The notes under the pieces: model-generated
Seen by the model: only the letters and a program-made list of their open reading frames with translations
Told to the model about the DNA's origin: nothing
Database searches by the model: none
In this document: piece by piece, positions 18,573-28,638 of the stretch
How positions within the stretch are numbered: the first letter of the stretch is position 1
Layout: every line of letters begins with the position of its first letter
Translations under genes and position numbers: made by a program
Assembly: GCA_032718475.1 (NCBI GenBank)
Contig: JAUCBJ010005782.1
Coordinates: 1-30,615, forward strand
Direction of reading: 5' to 3'
DNA from: Nemertoderma westbladi
Lineage: Eukaryota; Xenacoelomorpha; Nemertodermatida; Nemertodermatidae
Length of the DNA: 30,615 nt

Positions 18573-20541
18573 TTAGGGCGGTGAGTTTTTTTACTTTTTT
18601 TCGATTTCATTGTTCTACCAGCTGCGTCTTGATGAACTGTAGAAATAATAACTCTCGTCTCGATGATTTATACCCATAGATAACGACTTATATTCTATAA
18701 TGCTTTATTTAATTAATACAAATTTTATTACATTTCACATCCACTCTGACCCTTTTAATACGTATTTACTGCATCTCATTTTAAATTTATACGCATATAT
18801 TTAATCTCATTTTTACGACATCAGAGACCGACCCTTTTATTAATACGTATATATATATTTCATCTTATTTTAATACAAATATTTCTATCTAATTTCATAT
18901 AACATCCAGTCTTCTGACCCTTTTAACTTCTTCGTTTAATCTCATAATTAGCACGGCCTTTTTGAGACCAATTACATACAGTAATAATTTTAACTCGATG
19001 TATTTTAATGTACCTTAAATAATTATTAACTCATATTTTAAACTAAGTAATGTATGAAATGTATGTAATGTATCTCTTATGGGGGAAACCCCATCACCAT
19101 ATAATACTATAGTTAAATTGTCTATGCAGTCTTTGTTCAGTTCTAAGTTATGGTGTAAATTTATATTAATAATAATAATAATAATACCGGTGCGCAAAAG
19201 TTGCCAAATGGTAAAAAATTAAGGCAAAAAAATTTCTCTAAATTTCATCGATATCTTGACGGATCCCAAGGGGGTTGAAATTTTGAGCCTTCGCGATGCA
19301 CCACAACGAAATTTATAACAATATAACACAAGAATGAAAGATCAATGACTCAAAAAAGAACTTCCTGCATGCATCAAATGTCATCTAATGGGTCCAAACT
19401 GAGTCAGATACCAAAATTTTAATTTTTGGATTAAGGGAACTAGTGCCACAGGCACATGGACAGAACCTACAATTTTGCGCAAGTGATGATAATTCTCAAT
19501 TTTCGCAATGGCCAACTTTAAGTTTTCCCACTGCATTAATATTATGCTCATTAGAACCGCAATAACCGATTTAGTGGGGGTAGAAACGAACGTAGAGCGA
19601 ATAGTTCTTGAGATATCGCATAAAATGTGAAGTCCGGCACAAGTCTACATTACCGCCTTGATGTGATATGGACAAATCCCCAAAAAAATTTATTTTGAAT
19701 TATCTCAAGGAATCAAGAATAGACACATCACTGCAACAAATTGATTTAGTGTATACAGAGACCTTCAAAATTAAAGAGTAGTGATTAATTCACTATAGGT
19801 TTTGTACAAAATGTGTGGAATGGGTCAACTCAATATCAAGTATTAATTGGTGGATATAGTCTTGAACATTTTGTAAAATAAGAACTAATGACTCTACTCT
19901 TATTTTGAAGCTGTCTACACACACTACATCGCTCATTTCTGTGTTATGTCTATTCTTGATTCCTTGAGATAATTCAAAATAAAATTTTTTTAGGGATTTG
20001 TCCATATCGCATCAAGACGGTAATGTAGACTTGTGCCGGACTTCACATTTTCTGCGATATCTCAAGAACTATTCGCTCTACGTTTGTTTTGAAGGTGTCT
20101 ACCCCCACCAAATCGGTCATTGTGGTTCTAATGAGCATAAATAATATTAATGCAGTAGGAACTCAAAGTTGGCCACCGCGAAAATTGAGAATCATCATCA
20201 CTTGCGCCAAAATGGTAGGTTCTGTCCATGGGCCTGTGGCACTAGTTCCCTTGATCCAAAAATTAAAATTTTGGTATCTGACTAAGTTTGGACCCATTTG
20301 ATGACATTTGATGCATGCAGGAAGTTATTCTTGAGTCATTGATCTTTCATTAATGTGTTATATTGCTATAAATTTCATTATGGTGCATCGCGATGGCTCA
20401 AAATTTCAACCCTCTTGGGATCCGTGAAGATATAGACGAAATTTAAAGAAATTATTTTTCCTTATTTTTTTACCATTTGGCAACTTTTGTGCACCGGTAG
20501 AACAATGAAATCGAAAAAAAGTAAAAAACGCACCGCCCTAA
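18573..20541. mobile_element. Foldback (long-inverted-repeat) DNA element, non-autonomous, split by an insertion
   Basis: The outer arms 18573-18619 and 20496-20541 are inverted copies with one substitution and one indel (TTAGGGCGGTG and CACCGCCCTAA ends). The inner arms run from 19189 (GGTGCGCAAAAGTTGCC) to about 19782 and from about 19891 to 20495, at high but imperfect identity. On the right, outer and inner arms are continuous. On the left they are separated by 565 bp of unrelated sequence. Without the insertion the element is about 1.4 kb with arms of about 650 bp and a ~110-bp centre. A TA on both sides of the GGGCGG ends may be the target duplication. No transposase is encoded; superfamily not determined. 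Confidence 0.8.
18620..19184 (+). mobile_element. 565-bp insertion with (AAT)n tail, probably a 5'-truncated LINE or SINE-like retroelement
   Basis: It interrupts the left arm of the foldback element and is flanked by TACC at 18616-18619 and 19185-19188, consistent with a 4-bp target duplication. It ends in (AAT)n at about 19165-19184, the kind of 3' microsatellite tail seen in RTE/CR1-type LINEs. The first half contains three degenerate ~80-bp repeats marked by GACCCTTTTAA near 18750, 18830 and 18914. A short inverted repeat GGGG/CCCC lies near 19081-19093. No coding sequence. Confidence 0.6.
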
Positions 20542-20742
20542 CCCGCATGTCTCCAAAAAACCGTCAGTACTGACTCATCGTGTAAAATCATCGACATCAA
20601 ACGGAATGTACATATAAAACAAAAAGCCCCCCCCCCCCAAAAAAAAAAAACTAGAAAAAATGAGAAAAAAAGTTGCAAATTTTACGAGTTTAATTATGGT
20701 GTATTTATAAAAGAACTGTGATTTGAGTGAAGCAAGAGTTTG
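20542..20742. other. Non-coding spacer with C12/A12 homopolymers
   Basis: C run 20627-20638 directly followed by an A run 20639-20650. No gene. Confidence 0.5.
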
Positions 20743-21774
20743 AGCTGCTGAGTTTACATATCATCATCTAACACTGAGACCTAAGGGTGCTGCTGAGTTT
20801 ACATAGCATCATCTAACACTGGGACCTAAGGGTGCTGCTGAGTTTACATAGCATCATTTAACACTGGGGCCTAGGGTGCTGCTGAGTTTACATAGCATCA
20901 TCTAACACTGGGACCTAGGGTGCTGCTGAGTTTACATAGCATCATCTAACACTGGGACATAGGGTGCTACTGAGTTTACATAGCATCATCTAACACTGGG
21001 ACCTAGGGTGCTGCTGAGTTTACATAGCATCATCTAACACTGGGACCTAGGGTGCTACTGAGTTTACATAGCATCATCTAACACTGGGACCTAGGGTGCT
21101 GCTGAGTTTACATAGCATCATCTAACACTGGGACCTAAGGGTGCTGCTGAGTTTACATAGCATCATCTAACACTGGGACCTAGGGTGCTGCTGAGTTTAC
21201 ATAGCATCATCTAACACTGGGACCTAGGGTGCTGCTGAGTTTACATAGCATCATCTAACACTGGGACCTAGGGTGCTGCTGAGTTTACATAGCATCATCT
21301 AACACTGGGACCTAGGGTGCTGCTGAGTTTACATAGCATCATCTAACACTGGGACCTAGGGTGCTGCTGAGTTTACATAGCAACATCTAACACCGGGACC
21401 TACGGTGCTGCTGAGTTTACATAGCAACATCTAACACCGGGACCTACGGTGTTGCTGAGTTTACATAGCATCATCTAACACTGGGACCTAGGGTGCTGCT
21501 GAGTTTACATAGCAACATCTAACACCGGGACCTACGGTGCTGCTGAGTTTACATAGCAACATCTAACACTGGGACCTAGGGTGCTGCTGAGTTTACATAG
21601 CATCATCTAATACTGGGACCTAGGGTGCTGCTGAGTTTACATAGCATCATCTAACACTGGGACCTAGGGTGCTGCTGAGTTTACATAGCATCATCTAACA
21701 CTGGGACCTAGGGTGCTGCTGAGTTTACATAGCATCATCTAACACTGGGACATCAGGTTCTGCTGAGTTAACAT
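20743..21774 (+). repeat. Minisatellite C, about 23 copies of a 44/45-bp monomer
   Basis: The monomer reads GCTGCTGAGTTTACATAGCA then TCATCTAACACTGGGACCTAGGGT. A 45-bp form with CTAAGGGT occurs at the left end and once inside. A subtype with CAACATCTAACACCGGGACCTACGG clusters at about 21373-21560. There are no stable long ORFs. A degenerate echo (AGGGTGCTGCTGA and GAGTTTACTATGCT) lies at 27139-27200. Confidence 0.95.
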
Positions 21775-21828
21775 GTAGGTTTCAAATTTTTAAATGATTG
21801 AATTTACAAAACATTACTCCAGTAGTCG

Positions 21829-21875
21829 AGTCTCGAACCCATTAACTAAGAGCCAAAGTTCAGCGCGCAGCCGAC
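21829..21875 (-). other. Weak tRNA-like segment (B box), possible SINE remnant
   Basis: On the minus strand GGTTCGAGACT (21829-21839) fits a B box. A degenerate A-box-like TGGTCGGCTGCG lies about 30 nt upstream (near 21870). The T-arm pairs only partly and no acceptor stem forms, so a functional tRNA is unlikely. Confidence 0.3.
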
Positions 21876-21890
21876 CAAACTAAATTTCAC

Positions 21891-21982
21891 ACTTTCTATC
21901 ACTAATTTAATGATAGAAAGTATTAATGAGTGTGCGAAAGCAGTACTTTCTCACACTGTTTTCTCATATTTTAGTGAGAAAA
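21891..21982. repeat. Three consecutive hairpins within 92 bp
   Basis: Hairpin 1: ACTTTCTATCA (21891-21901) with TGATAGAAAGT (21911-21921), perfect 11 bp. Hairpin 2: AGTGTGCGAAAG (21929-21940) with CTTTCTCACACT (21946-21957), 11 of 12 paired, 5-nt loop. Hairpin 3: TTTTCTCA (21959-21966) with TGAGAAAA (21975-21982), perfect 8 bp. They follow the tRNA-like segment. This could be the body of a SINE, a structured RNA, or nested element ends. Confidence 0.65.
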
Positions 21983-22470
21983 AGTGGACTTTTCAGATAA
22001 AATAAGTTTAAAATTGGAAAAACTCTCCATTCCAGCTGTAATAATTAATGTCCAGCAATCGCCTTACCTATATTAAGGGTGGTGGAGATAGCTATTATTC
22101 TAATTTTTTAAAGCACAATTAATGTATTATAATAATCGAACACACATCGATATATTGACCTAAAAGCATATTCTATCTGGGCATCCTAATGGCAAACCCT
22201 GAACTGTTTGCTAGTTGATTTTATATTAAAATTCATTTGTTGATGCAAGTATGAACTTGGCTATTTTAGATTACTTATTTTGCTAATTTTAAGTTCAAAA
22301 CACCATTTTTATTGATAAAGTTGGTTGCGTCATAATATCGATGTTTTTTATCTGGTTTTAAGCATTATCAAAGGTTTTAAGCATTATCAAAGGTTTGACG
22401 CCATCCAGAGCCATTATCTGCATATCCAATTTGTATAATTGCCTTATTGGCTATGCTCCTTACTGATGGG
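21983..22470. other. Non-coding, with a short 19-bp tandem duplication
   Basis: No gene recognised. GGTTTTAAGCATTATCAAA occurs twice head to tail at 22354-22372 and 22373-22391. Confidence 0.5.
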
Positions 22471-22474
22471 TGGA

Positions 22475-22507
22475 TATATAAGTACGATTAGTTCTGTGGT
22501 TTATTCA
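22475..22507 (+). promoter_or_regulatory. Possible core promoter: TATATAAG plus initiator
   Basis: TATATAAG (22475-22482) with TTCACTC 32 bp downstream (A at 22507). No convincing ORF follows within 300 bp (ATG at 22551 stops after four codons), so a transcript, if any, may be non-coding. Confidence 0.25.
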
Positions 22508-23187
22508 CTCTTTTCGTATTATTGTTGTACAGAAGAAGTCGCGTTGCCCATGCAGAGGCATTGATCTTCGGTAGGGTTTAAATGACTGGTGATTATTACA
22601 GGTCTAAAGTCAAAGTGTTAATAATTAAATTATAATTATTTATCGTTATGTTTGATATTCTACTGATAAACTCAATTTGTCATTATTATTTGCTTAATAT
22701 ATCGCCGATATTACAGAATCAAGGAAGTTTTACACGTGCCACACCACAACAAGGTAGGTCGCTGTAACTGAGTGTCAGAGATAATCTGGACAATTGTATC
22801 AAATACATGTGTGCCGTCGTACCTCTAACTTAATAAATAATTAATATATGGCGATATTTCAGACCATTAATATAAGCAAAGCTCTTATTATTAATTACAT
22901 CACGATTGAGAGTTGTCACAAATTGAATACTGTAGTGATATCAATATTAGACCCAAAGACTTGTCACAATACGTTTCCTCTAAAGGGAAACACAGTCACC
23001 AGACTTGAGTCCTTACCTTACATAATTAATTAGTCAGACATTTGCTTGTTGTATTGTGTTGCCACACCCTCCCGGTACTGTATATTAGTGAAATATAATA
23101 GATGATCAAATACCGTATTAGACTGAGCGAAATATAGAGCAAATCAATACATCGCAGGGAGAAAGGGGAAATAAACAGATACACCAG
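22508..23187. other. Non-coding flank left of minisatellite B
   Basis: AT-rich; the ORFs are short and not protein-like. It shows no similarity to the flank left of minisatellite A, so unit K homology does not extend across the minisatellites. Confidence 0.45.
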
Positions 23188-24400
23188 AGCGGCCTTCGTT
23201 GAAGGTACACTAGCGACACTCCCGCTCAGCAGGGCGGCCTTCGTTGAAGGTACACTAGCGCCACTCCCGCTCAGCAGGGCGGCCTTCGTTGAAGGTACAC
23301 TAGCGACACTCCCGCTCAGCAGGGCGGCCTTCGTTGAAGGTACACTAGCGACACTCCCGCTCAGCAGGGCGGCCTTCGTTGAAGGTACACTAGCGACACT
23401 CCCGCTCAGCAGGGCGGCCTTCGTTGAAGGTACACTAGCGACACTCCCGCTCAGCAGGGCGGCCTTCGTTGAAGGTACACTAGCGACACTCCCGCTCAGC
23501 AGGGCGGTCTTCGTTGAAGGTACACTAGCGAGACTCCCGCTCAGCAGGGCGGCCTTCGTTGAAGGTACACTAGCGACACTCCCGCTCAGCAGGGCGGCCT
23601 TCGTTGAAGGTACACTAGCGACACTCCCGCTCAGCAGGGCGGCCTTCGTTGAAGGTACACTAGCGACACTCCCGCTCAGCAGGGCGGCCTTCGTTGAAGG
23701 TACACTAGCGACACTCCCGCTCAGCAGGGCGGCCTTCGTTGAAGGTACACTAGCGACACTCCCGCTCAGCAGAGCGGCCTTCGTTGAAGGTACACTAGCG
23801 ACACTCCCGCTCAGCAGGGCGGCCTTCGTTGAAGGTACACTAGCGACACTCCCGCTCAGCAGGGCGGCCTTCGTTGAAGGTACACTAGCAACACTCCCGC
23901 TCAGCAGGGCGGCCTTCGTTGAAGGTACACTAGCGACACTCCCGCTCAGCAGGGCGGCCTTCGTTGAAGGTACACTAGCGCCACTCCCGCTCAGCAGGGC
24001 GGCCTTCGTTGAAGGTACACTAGCGACACTCCCGCTCAGCAGGGCGGCCTTCGTTGAAGGTACACTAGCGCCACTCCCGCTCAGCAGGGCGGCCTTCGTT
24101 GAAGGTACACTAGCGCCACTCCCGCTCAGCACGGCGGCCTTCGTTGAAGGTACACTAGCAACACTCCCGCTCAGCAGGGCGGCCTTCGTTGAAGGTACAC
24201 TAGCGACACTCCCGCTCAGCAGGGCGGCCTTCGTTGAAGGTACACTAGCGCCACTCCCGCTCAGCAGGGCGGCCTTCGTTGAAGGTACACTAGCGCCACT
24301 CCCGCTCAGCACGGCGGCCTTCGTTGAAGGTACACTAGCAACACTCCCGCTCAGCACGGCGGCCTTCGTTGAAGGTACACTAGCAACACTCCCGCTCAGT
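23188..24400 (+). repeat. Minisatellite B, about 27 copies of a 45-bp monomer related to minisatellite A
   Basis: The monomer reads GGCCTTCGTTGAAGGTACAC then TAGCGACACTCCCGCTCAGCAGGGC. It shares with monomer A the core AGGTACACTAGCG, then a CACTCC/CACCCC-CGCTCA stretch and GCGGCCYTCG. Variants are GCGACAC, GCGCCAC and GCAACAC. It is far more homogeneous in length than array A. Because 45 is a multiple of three, one minus-strand frame stays open across it (a 15-residue repeat); I do not consider that a gene. Confidence 0.95.
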
Positions 24401-26020
24401 GTATCAGACCGGACATTTTGCTTCATTATTGCATGGTTTATTAAGTAACAGGAAGAAGTCACAATATATGAAAATTGAGATTGAAAGAACGTCTTTTTTA
24501 TCAAATGCGCTAACATCATTAAAATGTAGAATAATTTCCTGTGTTAAATTAGGGTGAAGCTTTGGCATATTTCATTCCCATTGACGCATTGGCAATTTAA
24601 TTAAAAAAATTAAAATTATATTACAAAGGAGCCATTTGTAAGAATAAAAAGTATGCTTTGTATTCTACAAATCTTAATTAGATTGAAACAAAGAAGCTGG
24701 TTTGACGTCGTAGTGGGTGAATCTTCCGCTCTTTTGATAAGAGCTTTTTAAAAAATATCCTATCAATTACCAATAGTGCGGAAACTTGCACCAGTCGAGT
24801 CGCAGCTATTTTGTCGTCACCTTACGTTATTGTTTTTTTTACTATCGAACAGGATATAAATTTTCAGGATTACAAAACCCGGTAAAAATATCTGAATTTC
24901 GTTTAATATAGGTGAGATTATGAGGGGGGCGAATAGGGCAGCTTTTCCCATTGTACGAAACAATATATTAATTATATTTTGTTACATTATATCAACTAAC
25001 AGTGTTCTGGTGAATTACTCGTAACGCTGCAAAGTAGTATACTTCGCAACGTTGCGGCCAATAGGACGTAACGCTGCAAAGTAATCAATGACATGGAAAC
25101 AACTTCAATTACCGTATTCCAGAATGTATTATTTCTATTTATATTATTGTGTGCTTCTTTATTCAATAAAGCATCACGTGTTTGCATAATGCGTGCGTCC
25201 AGTTTGAAGTGACGGGACTAGCTACTCTATGTAATAATTATTATTCTTTAACGTGTAAGATTGTATTCCATACGTCCTATAGAAGACATTTTAGAGAAAA
25301 TGAGCAAATAAAATATGGCGACATTTGTTCAGTATAACTAAACTAACACAGACTGTGACTCTGTCGACGACTGATCAAAGATTTATCACATCCATGCAGG
25401 AGATAACAACAATAAACTTTAATTAGATACAAATGTTTAATTAATACTGCGTACCTGTTAATAAATTTCACTTATATTCGAAATAGTACATGATTAAAAT
25501 GTTTAAATTGCATCCATAAAATCCTTTCGTCACATACCGAACGCTGATAAGTTGACATAATGTAACAAAATTACTTACATCATTGCTTGCAAAGGTCACT
25601 TTTCAGTGTATTTGTGTATTTATTTATGTTTATTTAATGGCAGTGCAATTTTGTTGACAAGCCGGCACAGCATTCTTAAAAATGCAGTTGCAATGCAGCA
25701 TGCCGATCCTAGTAGTAGTAGTTTATTTATGTAAACCTCCCTTGCTGCGCTCGCTCGGTACATAAATAAACTCGGGTCATAACGCTGCAAAGTGCTACTT
25801 TGCACACAATGATGTAAATAGTTAATAAATTCCCCGCGGACTCACTCACTGCTAATATATCACAGATAATCACTGCGAATAATATTTGAATATAGAAGTT
25901 AGTCGAAAAGCTCCTATTCACAAATAGGCTTACTGTGACCGTTGAATGCCGTTAACTGAATTATACTCCTTCCAATGTTGTAGCCATAAAGAGCCAATCA
26001 CATAATTTTAATATAACTAA

Positions 26021-26085
26021 CCAATGGATAACAAATTCTAGAATTTAATCTTCATATATAAGAGAAAAACATAGATAAACTGTCA
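26021..26085 (+). promoter_or_regulatory. Core promoter of basic-protein gene copy 3
   Basis: CCAAT at 26021-26025, TATATAAG at 26055-26062 and TCATATT with A at 26085 or two bases earlier by alignment; same spacing as copies 1 and 2. Confidence 0.55.
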
Positions 26086-26152
26086 TATTGAAAACAGTTA
26101 AATCAAAAGTAAGTGCACAATACAATATAATTCAATCTGATTAATAGCCGCG

Positions 26153-26431
26153 ATGTCTCAAAGAAACCACAATGAGGGTGAAAGTGGAAAGTTGCGTGAG
26201 GTTGGGATGCCAAGTGATGACTTAGTCAGTTATAAACAGAAGGGGTATGTGAGTAGGTCAACCGAAAGGACAGATATGGAGAAAAGGAGACAGAAGAGGC
26301 GAAAGGGAAGCAAGAGTGGAAAGGGGAAGAAGAAGGGAAAGGGAAGCAGATCAAGGAGTCGAAAGGGGAGAAGTCGTGGTAGAAAGGCCAAGGGGAAGAA
26401 AGGGAAGAAATCAGGATCGCGGAAACGGTGA
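26153..26431 (+). CDS. Small very basic protein, 92 aa, copy 3
   Basis: Same length as copy 1 with one amino-acid difference (Ser to Gly at residue 9) and five synonymous differences. The flanking non-coding DNA of the same unit differs more, including indels. The C-terminal Lys/Arg half is unchanged at protein level despite three synonymous changes in or near it. Interpretation as for copy 1: a probable DNA- or RNA-binding nuclear protein, family not recognised. Confidence 0.65.
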   Translation: MSQRNHNEGESGKLREVGMPSDDLVSYKQKGYVSRSTERTDMEKRRQKRRKGSKSGKGKKKGKGSRSRSRKGRSRGRKAKGKKGKKSGSRKR

Positions 26432-26573
26432 AAGAAATAATAGGGAAAGTCTGCGGTCCAATCTCGGAAGATAAACTCAAATTTATTAGGATTTTCTGAT
26501 TATCAATTATAGTAATTTGTCAATAATAATTTTATATTCATCATTTAATATTCAATTATCATAATATGTAACG

Positions 26574-26579
26574 AATAAA
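26574..26579 (+). terminator. Polyadenylation signal of copy 3
   Basis: AATAAA about 145 nt after the stop, as in the other copies. Confidence 0.5.
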
Positions 26580-26670
26580 TATCGATAGCTAAGGAGAAAA
26601 AAACATTGCCAACCTAAAACACATAATTTCATTTTCTAGAATGTATTTCAGTGATACGGCATTGATATCA

Positions 26671-26724
26671 CATGGAGCAACTTTTGTTTCTGCAGCTTGT
26701 TTCTGAAACAAGAGTTGCTCCATG
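26671..26724. repeat. Hairpin with 20-bp arms (CATGGAGCAACTT type)
   Basis: Arms 26671-26690 and 26705-26724 are complementary at 19 of 20 positions. Copy 2 has the equivalent at 18416-18468. The right-arm word GTTGCTC plus TGTGAGGGG recurs nearby (about 26833-26850 and, weaker, 27085-27103). Confidence 0.7.
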
Positions 26725-26760
26725 TGAGGGGTAAGCCAAAAGTTGATGGACACACTCAGA

Positions 26761-27371
26761 AACATTGCGCAACAAGAGTTGGTGTGTGTGAGAGGGTCCC
26801 CAACAAGTTTCAGAAACAAGTTGCAGAAACAAGTTGCTCAGTGTGAGGGGGGGGGGGGGGGGGGGGGGGCTAAGGAGTTCAGAAACAACTTGCTACAACA
26901 TTTTTTAAAAGTTTTATTACATCCAATTTTTCAACTAGCTATATTAGATCATTTGAATGATTTAATATTTTTATTTTATATAAAACGTCTGGAGATTTTG
27001 GATATTTATTTTGAAATAATTGTTATTTTCTCGAGTAACAAGTTTCCCACGCGTGAGGAGCCCAGCAACAAGTTACAGAAACAAATTGCTCCTTGTGAGG
27101 AAGGCCTTACTACTATTAATATTAATATTGAAATTTAGGGTGCTGCTGACGCAGAGTATATAGCTATGTAACTGGTTGATCGTTGGTGAGTTTACTATGC
27201 TGTCAGACCCAGAAATAATGCTGTTTTTGAAATATTTAATAATTTGATGCGACTTCTAGTTTCCGAGATATAGCAATTAATGTGTTACACGCCAGTGTAA
27301 ATATTACTAATTTCACATTGAATCACAGCTTATTGTGAAATTAATTAAATTATTCTGGAACATTACTATAC
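26761..27371. other. Repeat debris with a G23 run; no gene
   Basis: Degenerate copies of AGAAACAAGTTGCTC lie here, an uninterrupted run of 23 G at 26847-26869, and a remnant of minisatellite C at 27139-27200. No protein-like ORF. Confidence 0.5.
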
Positions 27372-28571
27372 TAGAAAGGCATTTCCTAAAGGAAATGCAA
27401 CCACGAAGCTAAGGAAAATTAAACAAACCGCCACACTTTGGTTCGTTGCTTAGCCTAGTTTAGTAGCATTTGACAATAATTAACTTCTATTCCCATGGAA
27501 ACTAGAGTTCTGTGGAACTGTTGTTTTAACCTTTGAAAAAAGATTGAGTACAGATTGTGGTTCAGATAACACATATACAAAGTTTCAGAAAATATTGTAG
27601 TTTATGTCCAAATTACCGATTTTCTATCAAAATGCATCTGTTTGTAGTGGTTGTCATGGAAACTGAAAAATAGAACAATGTAATTCGGATGCAGAATAAG
27701 TCATATAGTGGGGGTAGGTGTTGGTCCCAAGTCTTAATAGTATTAACTTGTGCTTCAAATTATCATTTTATAAATTTTAACATCTGTTTAGTCTTGTTGC
27801 TATGGTGACTGGAATTTATAATTAACCTCGAACGGCTTTGATATGGACCTTATAGTTGAGTTGAGAACCCCCAAGTTTATATCTATTGCGGTTTTTCTAC
27901 AAATAGAGTTATGAATATAGACTTGAATGATATAATCTGTAATAAACTCCAGTTACCACGGTAACTATATATTTCTGGAATGATTTGAGTTTCACTAAAA
28001 GTTCCAACTAGTGGTCCAGATAACACATTCCCAGTTTCGTAAAATTTTATCGCGAAGTCTATCTCCAAATGAGTAATTTTTGTATAAAAATATCTGTTTT
28101 CATCGGTTGTCATGGTAACTGCAAAATAAAACAATCAAATTCGGACGCAGAATAAGTTATATAGTGGGGGTAGGGGTTGGTCCCAAGTCATAACACCTTA
28201 ACCTTAGGCTTCAAATTAACATTTTATAAATTTTAACATCTGTTTAGCCCGGTTGCCAAGGTAACTGGATTTTCTATTTAACTTCAATCGGCTCTGCTAT
28301 GGACCTTATAGTTGAGTTGAGAAACCCCAAGTTTATATCTATTATAGTTTTCCTACAAATAGAGTTATAAATATTGACTTGAAATACATAGACTTTTTTC
28401 TAAGTCCGTTGCCATGGAAACCAGATTTTTCCTGGATATGAGACCCATCCCACACGATGCGCCTCGACGAGGAGTACATACATGCAAAATTTCAGGGTAC
28501 TTTTAAAGGCTAGTTTTTTCCGGAATCAAAAAAAACCAAATCTGCCTCACACAAGTAAAATAGCCCACTAT
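27372..28571 (+). repeat. X-box-like array unit, copy 1: seven ~154-bp blocks
   Basis: It begins TAGAAAGGCATTTCC (with the palindrome GCATTTCC-TAAA-GGAAATGC) and ends AAAATAGCCCACTAT. X-box-like palindromes start at 27489, 27650, 27796, 27952, 28106, 28252 and 28408, spaced 161, 146, 156, 154, 146 and 156 bp. Blocks 2 and 5 resemble each other, as do 3 and 6, and 1, 4 and (less) 7, giving A-B-C-A-B-C-A. There is no coding potential that I would defend. I do not recognise the element family. Confidence 0.8.
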
Positions 28572-28585
28572 GAATAGACCATCTC

Positions 28586-28632
28586 AGCTAAGGAAAATCT
28601 TTCTTAGCGAAAGTAGTTGATTTTCCTTAGCT
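28586..28632. repeat. Hairpin to the right of array unit 1, matching its left end
   Basis: AGCTAAGGAAAATC (28586-28599) and GATTTTCCTTAGCT (28619-28632) are perfect 14-bp arms. The right arm with its extension (28621-28638) is an exact 18-bp inverted match to 27401-27418 near the left end of array unit 1. Confidence 0.7.
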
Positions 28633-28638
28633 TCGTGG

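Larger units (their letters stand above)
24401..26760 (+). repeat. Unit K, copy 3
   Basis: It begins GTATCAGACCGGACATTTTGC directly after minisatellite B, as copy 1 does after A. It has scattered substitutions and short deletions against copy 1 (for example near 24690 and 25430). The 13285-type palindrome is degraded here (25023-25053), while the 14-bp-arm hairpin (25720-25772) and GCTCTT hairpin (24728) are intact. Homology with copy 2 continues past the ORF through a hairpin at 26671-26724 and fades near 26760. The 1.75 kb before 26153 has no gene. Confidence 0.85.

Noticed and set aside
18386-18679. 97-codon plus-strand ORF after unit K copy 2
   Set aside because: It spans the end of unit K and the foldback terminus, and copy 3 does not keep the frame.
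21829-21875. A functional tRNA gene on the minus strand
   Set aside because: The B box is good, but the acceptor stem does not pair and the A box is degenerate.
23026-24519. A 497-codon minus-strand ORF with 15-residue repeats across minisatellite B
   Set aside because: The frame is open only because the 45-bp monomer is a multiple of three and happens to lack stops. The related 49-bp array is not open, and there is no promoter or unique domain.
26743-27138. 131-codon plus-strand ORF across the G run
   Set aside because: It contains a poly-Gly stretch from the G homopolymer and repeat debris, with no conserved counterpart in copy 2.
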